The notes: a model not told the origin generated them from the letters alone. Numbered from the stretch's first letter, positions 46,533 through 59,620 are shown. The stretch: DNA of 64,000 nt from Polytrichum commune (GCA_950295325.1 OX485803.1:63627554-63691553); one strand, 5' to 3'. Translations and numbers: made by a program.

Positions 46533-48196
46533 TCAACACAAGATACACCTACATAGGCTCATCATAACCCTAAGTTAAGTTTTACATTATGTTGTCTTTA
46601 CACGCTAGCCCTCCTATACTTACAAACTTTACTCTACAAAACATGTCTCCCTATGAGTTATATACGATGTGCATGAGAAGTCCAAATAACACCCCTTTAT
46701 TGCACCCACGTGGTTATGTACACAAACATGGAGTGCACCCTTGCACCACTAGCACTCAAGTTGAGAATTTGATCTTGCAATTCTAGGCCCACTTGTTACT
46801 TGGATTTGGTAAGGTATCATCCAAAGCTCAACCAATATTGAAGCTACCAATTCGGTGAACAAAAAGTAAAGTGGTCATCCTCAAAGTGAGATATAGTAAG
46901 TGTAAATCATGTCAATCAAATTAGACTTCACAACATACGAAATAATTCTTTAAAGCCCATTGACTTGGGACCCATAATTTGAGAGTTTGAACTCTATGTC
47001 AACATTCTTAACCCTTGGTTGCATGATGTTATCGTGCACCCTCAATATCAATGCGGTTTCACTGCTCAATTCCTTAAGAAGTTCCTATGTGTTTTCTTGA
47101 TAGGAAACTATAAATACCATTGATTTATTTCAAAGTTTTCATGACTTTACATTGATAGAAACATATTTCAATAATGGAAAACATGGACTCATTAAAAAAC
47201 ATAAACGCTCACAAACCATGTAACATATTTACATAAATACTATGGTGAGGTCAATTTCAGTTGAGGTATTTACATGTGAAGATGAGATTTTAATTATATT
47301 TTAAATATTTGGCCCCTTCTTCTTTCTTCTTCTTTGTTTAAAACTTTCGGGTACAAATCAAATGCATTTGCTTGCAAGAAAGTACCCAAAGTACAACTAC
47401 CAAGGGGACTCTTCTCAATAAATAAATAAATAACTTTGGGCTAGATGGCCTAAATGAAGAAAAATATAATCATCAAAATGACTAAATTTTTGGAAACTTG
47501 GTGCAATGAGAGCTCACTTTAAAGTCCTTAATGAATTGAAAATAAGTTATAATGCATAAATTTGTATGTAGGATATGTTGTGTGCTCAAATGAATAAATG
47601 TAAGTATACATATTTGCCTAATTTTTTTATAAATGTTTTTACAGACCAGCTAAGTGTGTTAAAACATATAATCTACTATTATTATTAATTATTGGGAAAA
47701 ATATGCCCAACCTACTATTAACCTACAGTATTAGGTTGATAGTAGGTTGACCCCCACCATGGTAACATAATATTTCCATGAGCCAATGGCAGTGTAATTA
47801 CTTGACTTGGTCCCTACTTTTGCATTTGATCCACCTCTTTTTGATGGGCCTAATGAAATATCTAGTAGATCATGAAATATAATCTATTTGGTGCCATGGT
47901 GTCTTCAATTTCTCAACCAATCACATAGTGTTTATATTACGGATCAAGGGTCCTCAAGCTCTAGTGTAAAGTGGCCCTTGACCCTTAAAAGATCATGGTT
48001 TTATTGCTCTACTTTCACCTTCTTGCACCAGTAGGAAACATGGGTCCAAACCACACGATATAAACAACCAAGCTTAAAGACCTCACACGATCATAGTGGT
48101 CCAAAACAACACAAATTTTCGTGGATGGGGACCATGGTCATATGGGACCTTTAAAATGTTTTGTTCAAACCGTGTGGCTTGGACCTTGTTCTCTAA
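46533..48196. other. Intergenic stretch with a small hairpin
   Basis: No gene. CAACCTACTATTAACCTAC at about 47709 pairs with ATTAGGTTGATAGTAGGTTG ending at about 47750. The remainder is AT-rich. Confidence 0.5.
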
Positions 48197-48576
48197 TACA
48201 CCATTTATGATATTTAGTCTCAAGTACATTATTTGCAAAGGGCCTAAACTAGATATTGAGAGGCCTCAAAGTTTCATGTTTGCTAATTGCCAATATAACA
48301 CTATTCGCCAACATAAGTGACTTTGTAGGTGGATAATTATTTACATTATGACATTTAGTGTAACATATTGGGATACTTGAGATGATAGTTTTGTGTTCTA
48401 CTATGCAGAGAGAATACATTTTTGAGCATACTAATAACAAGTGCTATGTGTTTACATTTTAGTATGCAAGAGGAAAACATTCTTGAACGTATTGATGTCA
48501 AGTGTCATTTGTGTACGCTTTTAATACACTTGCAGACCATTGGGTAACATAGGCATACACCTCATAACACTTTTGA
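48197..48576 (-). repeat. TACACCGTTTATGG-family element, minus orientation
   Basis: Begins TACACCATTTATGATATTTA, then TTGCAAAGGGCCTAAACTAG, ATTGGGATACTTGAGATGAT and TTTTAGTATGCAAG, and trails off at GGCATACACCTCATAACAC. Inverse of the 39682-40207 order. The far terminus is lost. Confidence 0.75.
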
Positions 48577-49249
48577 ACTCTAATGGACACCTCAAAAACC
48601 ATCTACCTTTAGGGGGAAAAAAGTTCATGCTTCTTCGAAGAATTCATCATCAATATCATTCATTTCGACCATAGAAACCTCACAGTTGGATTTGTTCAAA
48701 CTAAAATTAGTTACCCCTTTACTTGACTCTAATTATCCAAGTAAAGCTTTCCAAACAAAACTTCATAAAGGGCTTTATGACCTAGGTCTCTTAATGACCC
48801 CCTCTTAAGTTTATTTTGAAGGGTCAATCCTTAACCTAGGAGCCAACCCTAGCCCCTGCGATCCCTCAAAGATTGACCTTATCGTGCAAATTCAAGTTTC
48901 TAAAAAGGAGGGAAAAACAAAAAAAACAGAAAACATTGATCTCAATTTCGCTTTTTCTTCCTCTTCTTTAATAAATGCCTTGCCATCAACTTGGTTAATA
49001 GCCAGTACATCTTAACCTCCATTATGTCACCCTTCATAACGTGAGTCCTTATCTTATATTCTGCAACCCTAGGGAACAAATATGCTTATAACCCACCCAC
49101 ACTTACTGGTGCATACCATCAATGAACGGTGAGTACCAACACTAGTTACATCCAGTGGCTCTCACTGGCTAAATCAACTCTAAGAGTGGCCCCTGCTAGT
49201 AGGAACCCTTCATTGATGCCCCGCACCAGTAAGTGTGGGAGGGCTATTA
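48577..49249. other. Intergenic stretch
   Basis: No gene or repeat recognised. A short direct word CACTTACTGGTGC / GCACCAGTAAGTG forms an inverted pair at about 49100 and 49220. Confidence 0.45.
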
Positions 49250-49490
49250 GTATCAATCTCCCTCCTTTTGTCACATTTACCTCCCATATATCACATGTGT
49301 TGACATTAAAACAATTCACCAAAGAATTCAGACCACACGCTCGCACACATCACGTTGTCATTATTGCAGTGTTGGCTTTGTATTATTCCATAGTGTCACA
49401 TACCGCACTAATTCTCTATTATCACACATCCATGTTACAATTACAGACCTCCTTAATATCATGTGCACTTTAGTTGCCATGGGAGTGATA
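49250..49490 (-). repeat. Dispersed repeat, inverse copy of the 43.2-kb segment
   Basis: Reverse complement of this segment gives ATGGCAACTAAAGTGCACAT, TTAAGGAGGT, TAACATGGATGTGTGATAAT and TGACAACGTGATGTGTGCGA, in the same order as 43235-43440. Confidence 0.75.
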
Positions 49491-51246
49491 TTAGGGACGT
49501 TCGAGTGCACTAGGGTCAAGCCCGCCAAAAGTTCTCAGGAAAAATTCTAACTGCCCAATCAATGATAAGGCCCAAAAGTGCCGGGGAAAAAAAAGGAAAA
49601 CAATACTTCCAAGTCAGCTCCACCAATCAGGCCTTGACCACTCGGAGTCTCGGACCCCGGATAACAAAGTGTTTTTCAACGATTTTCCCTCTCATACTTT
49701 GGCCGTGGTGGGCCCGCCCTTGGGGTCCACCGTGAGGGGGCTTTCGGAATGGGGCCCACCCCTTTCACACTCCCTTGTAAAGCGATCCTAGCAACCTTCT
49801 ATTTGACACCCAAGGTAAATGTGCCTAATGCCCCCTCCCCACCCGACTTTAGCTAAGCCTAAAAGTTGGTTCTAAAAACACGGCCTTCACACCATCCACA
49901 TTATCTAATGCCGAGCCTAGTTGGTAAATGATGTGGCATGGTTTTAAAGTGGAGGTTTTAAGCCCCAATCACCGACCCTGCATTGGTACCTAGACATGAG
50001 GCAAGAATATAGGACTTTTAAAAGTGTCGCCTCCCACCCTTGTGATTGATTGCTTTTTAGTCTTAGCTATGAGGGCACGAGGAGCTCCATTAACAAACAA
50101 AAAACCGATGGTAAGATAGGTGAGTAGTAAGGCATTTAGGGATGGGACAAAAATTATCCAACATCAATTGCTTGGTAGATAAAACCATGAACATCTATGA
50201 AAGTTGCTTAACTATAAACTACTCAAAAACCTCCGGAGCAAGTTCTTGTAGGTGCATTGGGATAGCCGGATGCCTCCCCTATAACCACGGGAGCTTTACC
50301 CGGTTTTTAGGAAAGACTTCGGTTATTTGGTAAAGTCATGTGGGGAGGGGGCATAATTCAGTTACTTGTATTATTTGGATATTTTTGGAGGCTCCAAGTG
50401 CCATGACACTGCAACCTTGTGTTGATTTTGCGATGTCTACCTTAATTATGAACTAATTGCACGCCATGCCTTTGAGTGGGAAAAGCAAAAACAAGAAAGT
50501 GTGTCATTCTGGTCACTTCGTGTTAGATGGTCAATTTGTTTCGCCACCTTGTTTCTACATATGTGGGCATTTTCAGTTCCTTATCATTCCATCTTAGACT
50601 ACACTACATTCATAACATTTTCTCAACAAGATAACCATGTCATATGCGAGCCCCGAGATTTGACATTGTGTATGCCTAAATCAAATGCATATACCATCAA
50701 ATTAATGTGAATATGGTGATTGGCTATCATGGTGGTTACAAGCTTGCCACGGCATGTAACGATTGTTGCCTAATTGGAGAGGTAATTTAGGGACCCACTA
50801 TATGCAGTCTCACTTCATTTGGAATTAGGGGCAGTCTTGGCATGTTGATTATCCTATGGAGGGCACTTTTGAGACCTTCACCATTAAATGCTTAAGCAAT
50901 CCGGAATGGGTCGCCACCTAATATACTACTGGGGTTTTCCCACTAGGTGGCAATCTACATGGATGGAAAGGTATCTACTGGTGTAGGGTGGTGGCCACTA
51001 TCATGTGGGCCACTAACATATAAAAACTTCATACTCCAAGCTTGCAAGACTTTTTGATAGGTTGGCACTGCTCGTTTTGGGAGGTGGTTCCACGTGTTCC
51101 ACAAATGCATGAGCCATATTTAGGAACCAAATTTGGGAGCCAATATCTTTCACATATGATGCCCAAGTTGGGTGGGTTTTTTCTTTTTCCCCCCCCCCTC
51201 CTTAGAACAAGGTGATAGTTGTGCACAATGGTGATGGAAAACACGT
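49491..51246. other. Intergenic stretch
   Basis: No gene recognised. 49590-50050 is somewhat richer in GC with a GGGCCC-rich piece near 49710-49760. Short frames at 50501-50710 and elsewhere are not supported. Confidence 0.45.
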
Positions 51247-51745
51247 AGGGCCACTTCACACACGAGATTGAGAGCCCGTGACCATTACACTTCAAGCATT
51301 CTCATTGGTGGAAAAAGCAAAGCCGGTTCAAGTTCACTTCACACTATGCTTGAGGGACCAATAAAGTATGTGAATGTGAGATGGATGCAAAGTCTACATG
51401 GATTCTTATATGGCATCAAATGGATCATGTATCATTGTCACCTAGACCATTTTCAAAAATCACCTCTTGGAGGTAGGCCTAACACAAAACCGGGAGACCA
51501 TGGCACTCCGAACGCTCACATCCGTTGATTTATTCTATTTTATCATCTGAGGACCCACATGAATAGAAATTCATTGAAATAGCATTTGGTTGAGGGCATG
51601 GTCGCATATGACTTCACACTACACTTGAGGGTCCGTGACCACACTACATGATTTTGGAAGTGTCTTGGGACGGCCTTTGGACACTTTCATTTGGGCTCTC
51701 ACAATTTCATGGTCACAGCTCTTGGCTCATGTGTGAAGTGGCCCT
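51247..51745. mobile_element. Non-autonomous TIR element, about 0.5 kb
   Basis: AGGGCCACTTCACACACGAG at 51247-51266 is inverted at 51726-51745, and similarity continues about 35 bp (GAGAGCCCGTGACCA / TGGTCACAGCTCTTG). The right part matches 8172-8393. The inner word CCTCTTGGAGGTAGGCCT recurs with one change at about 60090. No clear target duplication. Confidence 0.75.
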
Positions 51746-52723
51746 CAACGTGCATGTTGCTTTCTTCATGAAAAAGGGAAATCTCCCAAAATGACCTCAC
51801 GTGGCCCCCTCCAACTTGTAGGGTGACGAACTTCATCTAAATTTGCTCAAAAAAATCCAAAATTTTGGGAGTAGCTTATTTATCATCCACATCACATATT
51901 ATGGCAAAGTTGTCAACTTTCTAAAATTTGTGAATCATGACAAATCAATTGATTTATCGTAGGCATATTTCACTTACTTGGTTTTTTTTAGAAAGTTGCA
52001 TGAAAAAATTCTTTCCCACTTCTCACACTTTATTCATTACGGGAATGGCACCTTTGTTATAACCAATATGGTCATGAGGAAAAAAAAATTTAAAAAAATC
52101 ACAATTTTTTCTAGTTGACCCCCAGATGAAGGTTGTGTTCATATACCACTTTGATGTAGCAAATGTGGTCCAATTGACCTCAAAGTTCCACATAATACAT
52201 ATATGATAGTCTAGTTCATGTCAATACAGTTGAATTTGAAGGAAACGAAGCCTATTATGCTAAATAGCATAAATTTTTAGCATTGGTGTTGGAGGTGCCC
52301 GAAAATGGAATGTGAAGGCTTGAGCATGTAGGGATTAAGAAGCTTGGTTTCAAGGTTAGTCTCTTTTTTGTTGGTTAAAATTGTCCATGTCCAACTCCGA
52401 TTAGAAACAAAGGTCTTAAGCCTACGAAAATTATTGTCTTGGCTCATAGTTGAAAATAGACGATCGTACCCAATAAAAGAGGGATTGGACTTGGAAGCAA
52501 GCTCACCAAGGTTAGGCATATGTCAAGACCAAAGTTTGTGTACCTCGATGCACCAATCTCCGTTTCAAAACCGACGGTTTCAAACGTGTGTGACCTCCAC
52601 ATGAGATGCTTTGTATGGGCGGCTCAATTTCCTCTACGTTGTATGAATTCACTTCTATTCTCTAAAAAACCATAACAACAAATGGACATATAATTATTTT
52701 GTTAAGGAAAATAACATGTCTAA
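51746..52723. other. Intergenic stretch
   Basis: Frames at 52277-52519 (minus) and 52344-52604 (plus) overlap and are unrecognised. No repeat noted. Confidence 0.4.
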
Positions 52724-53121
52724 GGGCCAATTCACACAAGGTCCCAAGTCCTAAATCCCAAGGCCCTTGAGGTCAGTTCATGCAATCTCAGCCGTTGAGA
52801 GCACATGAGTTGGGACGTAGCACTTCACACAAGGTCCCAAGTCCTAAAACCCAAGTAAGACATGGATGCCTACACGATAACACTTTGTGAAAGTGTGGCT
52901 CGGAACTTTTGTTGAGAGTTGAGTTGAGCAAAAAGATAAATCCAACTCTCGACACAATGTCTGCAGATATTTTTGCATAAAATGATTGAAGATCCAACTT
53001 CAATGATAATCAACCATACTTTAATGGTCTCTTGAACCTCAAAAGTCGGGACTTCACCTCCATGTTAGGACTTGCTAAGATGAGTGAGGCTTGGGACTTG
53101 GGACCCCATGTGAACCGGCCC
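52724..53121. mobile_element. Tourist-like MITE with TAA target duplication, 398 bp
   Basis: The left end GGGCCAATTCACACAAGGTC and the inverse of the right end (GGGCCGGTTCACATGGGGTC) match, continuing through CCAAGTCC. TAA flanks both sides (52721-52723 and 53122-53124). GGGCC-type ends and a 3-bp TWA target are typical of PIF/Harbinger-derived Tourist elements. The internal part repeats the end motif once (CACTTCACACAAGGTCCCAA at about 52825). Relatives lie at 53856 and 55545. Confidence 0.85.
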
Positions 53122-53855
53122 TAAGAACCATGTTTTTAGATTGCGATCGAATAGGCTCATTTTTGGTGATGGTGATTAGGCAGCCCATTTAATTCCATGA
53201 TGTATTGCCCATGTTGGGATGGACCTTTTAGCAGGCCTAGCTAAGTAGCTAGCTAACCGACCTGCTTTTAGAGAGGGAGAGAGGGGGCTAGGCCACCAAG
53301 GGGGCACGTGAGGGGAGTTAAAATTATGATGAGCCCCTTAACTTAATTAATGGTGGTGTGGCTTTTCCTCAAAGGCCTGAAGTTAAAGGCCGCAGCGGCA
53401 GTAGGGGATTGAACTATACTATTTTGCATTAATGGGTGAAAAGGGGCCTTCAATATACATGTCAGCAGCCGCCTCAGTGCCCTAACCTAACCTAATTTGC
53501 CCCTAAATTCCAACACACACACTCTCCCTTATCGTTGGGGGCAATTTTAGGGGGCCTGCCCCCTCTCCGGTGCACTTCGATTGGTTGCGAACTGCAATGA
53601 CCCCCTCAAGAAAAGAGGGAAAAAGCAAAAGGAGGAGGGAAAAAGCAAAAGAGACCATAGTGGTTGGTTGAGTCATGAGTGGCCTCCTTGGGGCCTTGTG
53701 AACTTGGTTCGAGTTTGAGTTATCGGCTAGCTATATATACATCATCTCTCTATTTGTGGTGGGCCTTTCACCTCCGATAGTGAAGATGATCAATTTCAGG
53801 TGCGATTTATGGTCTATCGAAATGTTGTGGTGTGTGTTCAATACACCATTTTTAA
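53122..53855. other. Intergenic stretch
   Basis: No gene seen. A direct word GAGGGAAAAAGCAAAAG is repeated at about 53607-53650. Confidence 0.45.
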
Positions 53856-54165
53856 GGGCGGGTTCACACGGGGTTTCCAATTCCCAAGTCCCAAGTCCCA
53901 CTCATGTTAGCAAGTCCCAACATGGAGGCCAAGTCCCAACTTGTGAGCTTCAAGTCATCACTAAAGTATGATCAATTATCATTAAAGTCGGATATTTATT
54001 ATTTTATGTAAAAATACTCGCAGGGCTTGGGTTGAGAGTTGGGTCTAGCTTTTTGCTCGACCCAACCCTCAACACAAGTCCCAAGCCTTACCTGCAAAAA
54101 GTGTTGCCATGTAGCATCCATGTCATAGTTGGGACTTGGGACTTGTTTGTAAAACCATGTGTCCA
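53856..54165. mobile_element. Tourist-like MITE, second copy
   Basis: Starts GGGCGGGTTCACACGGGGTT after TAA and repeats CCCAAGTCCC-type words. It contains GGGTTGAGAGTTGGGTCTAG and CCCAACCCTCAACACAAGTC, shared with 55545-55800. The right end near GTTGGGACTTGGGACTTG is decayed. Confidence 0.7.
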
Positions 54166-55544
54166 TGTCATCATCTTTGATTGCGAACAAGTGACCACAA
54201 GATAAAACATCAACAAATATCATGGCTATGAAACTTGTACAATCCATGCCCGTAGCACCCATGCATATGTATCACAAATTTCATGTTAGTGGGTCATCTA
54301 ATTTGGAGGAGGGGTTTCTTTTTTATCTATAAATCTTCACAATATAACATGTGATTTATATTGACAAGATTGGGTTCTTTTGATAATTTGGATAGAATCG
54401 AAGAACTACACCTTCATAGCCCATACATTGAAGCATTTTGAACTTGTGACCATGGAGTTTCTTTGGTCTTGAATGCAAATGTAAACTTGCCTTTAATCTT
54501 AGACCGCTAGATGCCTAAGAAGCCCAAATGTGCCAAAATGAGAGTTTTTCTACATGTTTTGTTGATTGAATTTGGTCTAAGTTTTATGATATTTTAGCAT
54601 TTTGATTCCCATAAGATGTGAAATCCAAAGGTGGAATTCTTCTAAAAATCATATCAAATATGAGACTATGAGGTTTTTTGAAACTTTCAAAAGTTGGTTT
54701 AGGGGGTTTAAGGTGAAAACCATTGGGGGGGCATATCTTCCTCTCAATTTATAATTCATGCACCAAATGTTTTTGGGAGGGAAAAATAAAAAATAAAAAA
54801 TAAAAATCCTCATGCCAAATTTGCCACTAGGATTCTAATTTTGAGGCCCACAAGTGTTTTTATCATAATATTAGGTATGACAATGTCCAATTTCCATAGT
54901 AAGGGCTCATAAAAATGTGGCATTTTATAGCGTTGTAGGTTGTTGTAGTTTTTCTTTTTCTTTTTCTTTCTTAGCATTCTAATGGTGTATTATTGAACTC
55001 AATATATGTCAAGAAAGTATGGATTTTGATAAGGGATTGCGGTGATTTGTTTTAAGAATATTTTGACACCTCATTGCATAAACCTTATAATATCCTACTT
55101 GGAGAGACTTGGACAACTGAAACTTCTCATGGTACTTGCCACCTACATGCTTTAAACATTTGTACGGGTGGATTTGACATTGAATTCCTAAATGTGCAAA
55201 GAGCAATAATATAAGTTTAGCTATTTATAGAGGGGCATGAAGACCATTTTGGGGTGGCCAATGTGTAGGTATTCAAGGCTTGAATGCCCAAGGCCCCAAG
55301 AAACGCATGAATTTTTGTGATATATTTTTTGTATAGTTCACCTACGTAATCACACTTTTAGTAAAATTGGTGAACTACAACCCTATCATCATTGTAGAGA
55401 TGCCCCTTGATTGGTGAGCACTGAGCATGGTGGAGGTGATCATACTTATTATTACACCTAGCAACACATTACGGAGTGGAAAAGTAGGCTAGGCTAGGCT
55501 AGGCATGGCCTTCCGAACTTGTAGTATGGGACTTTCCACATTTA
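54166..55544. other. Intergenic stretch
   Basis: No gene recognised. (AAATAAAA)n-like low complexity lies at about 54783-54808 and (AGGCT)n at about 55488-55504. Confidence 0.45.
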
Positions 55545-55800
55545 GGGTCGGTTCACGAGGGGTCCCAAGTCCTAAATTTCAAGTCAATTCAAGTCAATTT
55601 GTGCAATCTCAACCATTGAGAGCATGGTAGTTGGGACTTACCACTTCACACATGATCCCAAGTTCTAAGTCCCAAGTATGACACAAATGCCTACATGACA
55701 ATGCTTTTTGAAGGCGAGGCTTGGGACTTGAGTTAAGAGTTGGGTTTAGAGCAAAAAACTAGACTCCCAACCCTCAACACAAGTCTTGAGAATTTCAAGG
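55545..55800. mobile_element. Tourist-like MITE, third copy, right-truncated
   Basis: GGGTCGGTTCACGAGGGGTC follows TTA. GTGCAATCTCAACCATTGAG matches the 52724 copy (GCAATCTCAGCCGTTGAGAG) and GGCTTGGGACTTGAG matches both others. The right terminus is not found. Confidence 0.7.
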
Positions 55801-56859
55801 TTTGGGGTTTTAGCCACATGTTTTTTTCATAGTGGCTGGACATCTTCCATGTTGGGCAATGTTGGTCACTCCCACTCTCTATAATTTTAAGAATGATAAA
55901 AGAATGGGTTTATTTTATATTTCAAAATAAAAATTATAGAAGTTTTACGAACATTTATGACATTAGAACAAGATCTAAGAAGATACTAAATTTAATCCAA
56001 TGCTACATCAAATATACATAATATCCCATGAATATGCATGTACGTATAGACTCCTCACCCCTTGGGTCTTTTTAAGATACCTCTTAATCTCATGTACCCA
56101 CTTAAATTACAAGCAAACGAACCCCCCCCCCTCCTCTCATGAGACAATAATCTTCATGTTGGTGCTTCCTCATAGCTTTGCTAAACCACCAATTTTCTCT
56201 AGGTCCTCAAATCAAACTACATCGTTTATGGTAAATAGTGTAGGCATACTTATGGTATGACTTACCCTTCAAAGAAATATTATGCACATAGTCTACACCA
56301 TCGTGCATTAAAATAGTGTGGAACCTTATACTTGAGGGAACTCTCACATATCCAAAATCCATGTTATTTTGATTTTAAGGAAAAATACAACATTTTTTTG
56401 GGAAATGATTATTTTCATTTCTCAAAAACTGATTTAGATTTGAAAATTACCATATAGACACATACAAATTAGATCTCACTTTGTTCAAAGTCTCTCCAAT
56501 GCACACTTTTTCCAATCCACTTGAAATATTGTGACCCTCCAATGTAGGCCTTCGATGTTATATATTGTGGGTTGGAATACGATGTGCACCTACAATATCA
56601 ATCTCCAATGTTTTTCATGTAGAATTTGGGCCTGAAGTGAACACGGTTCGAATATGAAAACCTAAGATGAAGTTTTAGACACACCATAATTGACACTCTA
56701 AAAATTCACAAGTTGTATATGCAATGTTCCAACCTACATGATAAGTGTATTGAAGTCCTCTTTCAAGTACCATCCACAACAACAAAGATTAGGGCCCTCT
56801 ATAATAATAATTGTGCTCCTTTGCTTAAAAAGATCACTATCATGTATGCATATGATATT
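55801..56859. other. Intergenic stretch
   Basis: Only short unrecognised frames (for example 56000-56260). No repeat structure noted. Confidence 0.45.
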
Positions 56860-57180
56860 TGGTTACCTTTTTCTTAATCAAACATCCATTTGATCACCAC
56901 AGAGACACATATGTGGAAGATATTGGACTGTATCTTCAAATCCAATCAAGTACTCCACACTCAATAGTGAACACGATTGGGATGGCATTTGTATTCAGTC
57001 AAAGAACCAACAAACATTCAGTTTTGATAGCCATATATAAATCGAGACATGTTTGATTTTCAACGTAGGTTAATTGTTGATGATTCATTGTAGATTTGTT
57101 AATGCAACACAAATTTGAAGACATAAATCAATAAATAAAAGAAACAATTGGACAACACAAATGGACCTCGTAACACTTAA
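56860..57180 (-). repeat. GGTATG-family element, decayed copy
   Basis: ATTTGGTTACCTTTTTCTTA, TACTCCACACTCAATAGTGA, ACAAATTTGAAGACATAAAT and AGAAACAATTGGACAAC follow the order of 36951-37350. Neither terminus is well preserved. Confidence 0.6.
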
Positions 57181-58214
57181 ATACCTTAGCTCGCTTCACG
57201 TGTCATGTGCTCATGAGAATGTGAAGGGGTTGCAGGCCATACACTGAGTTAGATAAAAGGGCGGACTTCCACAGTACTTTCACTAGATCGGACAATTTGC
57301 TTGCCGAAATCGATATTCTTCCATGCCATGTCAACTTAATTTGTGTCCTTACTAACAATTGCATGACACATGGCACCATCGCTAAATGATGTAATTGTTG
57401 TTAAGACAGAGCACCCAAAACCAACACCTTAAAATCTTGCATTTTGGGCACAATTTGATTTTGAGAATGTTCACCACATTAACACTATATTTTTATGTTA
57501 GTTTCATGTCATTTATCAACAAAACCTAGAGTTTGTGTCCTTTTTGCATACGAAATTTAATAATACATACTTTGATGTGTTGGAATCCCTTTAAGTTGTT
57601 GACAATATCCAATATTTCTCAAATATAATAACAAAAAAACACTCAATGCATAAATTGACAATTTTAAAGTATGTACCTTACTATAGCAATCAATGTTGGA
57701 TCGATATCAACTATTTTTTATGCCACCTAAAATAGGTTTGCATCAGTCCCAGGGAGTGCATTATTCATTAAAACCAAGCATCACGTGCGTGCATGCCCCT
57801 TATTAAAATACCCTTGTATACATTTTATTTTTGCTAAAATCAAGCAATATACTTACAAATCTCATTGCTTCAAAATACATTTCCATACGTACACAAGGGT
57901 CCAAAAAAAATACAAAAATTGTATATAACATGTGTACAAATGTTTGGAAATGCAAAAATATGGCCCTATTATATGTATAATATCAAATCATGGATTTTTA
58001 GTTATAAAGTCGTTACTTAGTGGATGAAAAAACACATGATTCTTGGTCCATGTCTGACTTGAACGCGTAAACGCGTAAATGCGTACTTTACATATATTTT
58101 TCTATAGCCTCATGTATATCTACTTCTTGCTTAATAGCAATATGTCTCTTGTATGTACATTTTGTACATGCTTGTTTTAAATAATACCCCTTTTGTGCAC
58201 CCACGTGTATAAAT
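57181..58214. other. Intergenic stretch with repeat fragment
   Basis: About 57535-57680 (TTTTTGCATACGAAATTTAA, TGTGTTGGAATCCCTTTAAG) is a fragment of the family also seen at 58740, 59490 and 59930. No gene. Confidence 0.5.
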
Positions 58215-58510
58215 ACAGTACTTGAACAGTGCACTCCCTGGGGCATCAGTTAGGTATTGATACTAGTTAGGTATGGGCATTTGAGGATGCCTTTTCTTTT
58301 GTTTTTCTATATCATTTGGGTCTATATATCATGCAATACATTCAACCTTAGTAAACTCACCTTAGTAACAATATGGTGTAGAATCATGGTATTGACCCAG
58401 ATAACAACTACAATATATAAAAATCCTCTCACCTTCAGATACCCACCAAACATCAATATTTGAATGGTGTTGCAATTTGATACCCACCGTTAGGTTTTTG
58501 ATGGATTTTT
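58215..58510 (+). repeat. Dispersed repeat shared with 37.5 and 41.5 kb
   Basis: GGGCATTTGAGGATGCC, CATTTGGGTCTATATATCAT, CAATATGGTGTAGAATCATG, CCTCTCACCTTCAGATACCC and TTTGATACCCACCGTTAGGT follow 37505-37860. Confidence 0.7.
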
Positions 58511-58529
58511 TTTTTGAAATTTTTTTTAG

Positions 58530-59620
58530 TGTGTTTCATTATTGACACAATGCATTTAGTGCTCTTACCACACGATCGCAGCCAACCATGCAGTTGTATG
58601 AATCCTATCATACCCATATATCCAAGCCTAGTAAAATCTTGCACTATAAGTATACATATTCCTTTTGAGAGTCTCCACCACCTCACCATTAGGTTTCCAT
58701 ATAAATTTGAATTCATCTACCAATAGAAATTTGAACCCTTGCAACTTTTGCATGAGACATTCAAATAACACATACTTTTGTGCGTTGGAATGTGCTTTCG
58801 GCTCGTATCAAGAAACATCTAAAACCTTATAAAATGTAATATTAGTAACCATACTCAATGCTTATAGTGGCACTATATATAGATTTTGAGAATCTCCATC
58901 ACCTTAATATTGGAATTTCATATCGGTTTCAAGCCCTCTACCAACAAAAACCCGAACCCCTAAGGGCATCTGTAGTGGATCTAGGTAAAGCTCACTGCAA
59001 ACCAAAACCTATCTTTTGACTGACCTAAAATTAGAAACTGAAATTACCATCATTAGAAGCACACCTAAATAAACGTGAGATATTTCTCAAGAAAAAAGAA
59101 TTGTAAAAATTTGACGTAGGTGAAATCCCTCATTGAAAACACCACATTTTCAAAATCTAGAGGGAGTGCACCAAATCTTGCTTTAAAATGGAAACATCCT
59201 CCCACACTCCCTCCAAATTTTTGACATTTAGAGGGAGTGTGGGAGGATCTTTCCATTTTTAAGCAAGATTTGGTGCACTCCCTCTAAATTTTGAAAATGT
59301 GGTGTTTTCAATGAGGGATTTCACCTATGTCAAATTTTTACAATTCTTTTTTCTTGAGAAATATCTCACGTTTATTTAGGTGTGCTTCTAATGATGGTAA
59401 TTTCAGTTTCTAATTTTAGGTCAGTCAAAAGATAGGTTTTGGTTTGCAGTGAGCTTTACCTAGATCCACTACAGATGCCCTAATAACTTTTGCATACAAA
59501 ACTCAAATAAAACATGCTTTGGTGCTTTGCAATGACCTTCTAGTTGCTAACAAGAAACAACTAATATATCTTATAAATATAACAATAGAAAACATGTTCC
59601 GTGCTTAAAGCGACCGCTTT
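58530..59620 (+). repeat. Repeat family interrupted by the palindromic MITE
   Basis: 58530-58790 contains CGATCGCAGCCAACCATGCA, GAGTCTCCACCACCTCACCA, TCTACCAATAGAAATTTGAA and CTTTTGTGCGTTGGAA. 58860-58963 restarts the same text, breaks off at GAACCCCTAA, and resumes at 59481 with TAACTTTTGCATACAAAACT. The break coincides with the inserted palindrome. Related copies lie at 59620-59975 and 60860-61100. Confidence 0.75.
58964..59480. mobile_element. 517-bp near-perfect palindromic MITE, TAA target
   Basis: Arms 58964-59213 and 59231-59480 are exact inverses apart from four mismatches that I counted by eye, around a 17-bp loop. Ends are GGGCATCTGTAGTGGATC. TAA flanks both sides (58961-58963 and 59481-59483). 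GGG-type ends with a TAA target suggest a Tourist-like PIF/Harbinger derivative. No coding capacity. If transcribed it would fold into one long hairpin. It sits inside a repeat whose uninterrupted copies (about 58730 and 59908) show the pre-insertion sequence. Confidence 0.95.
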
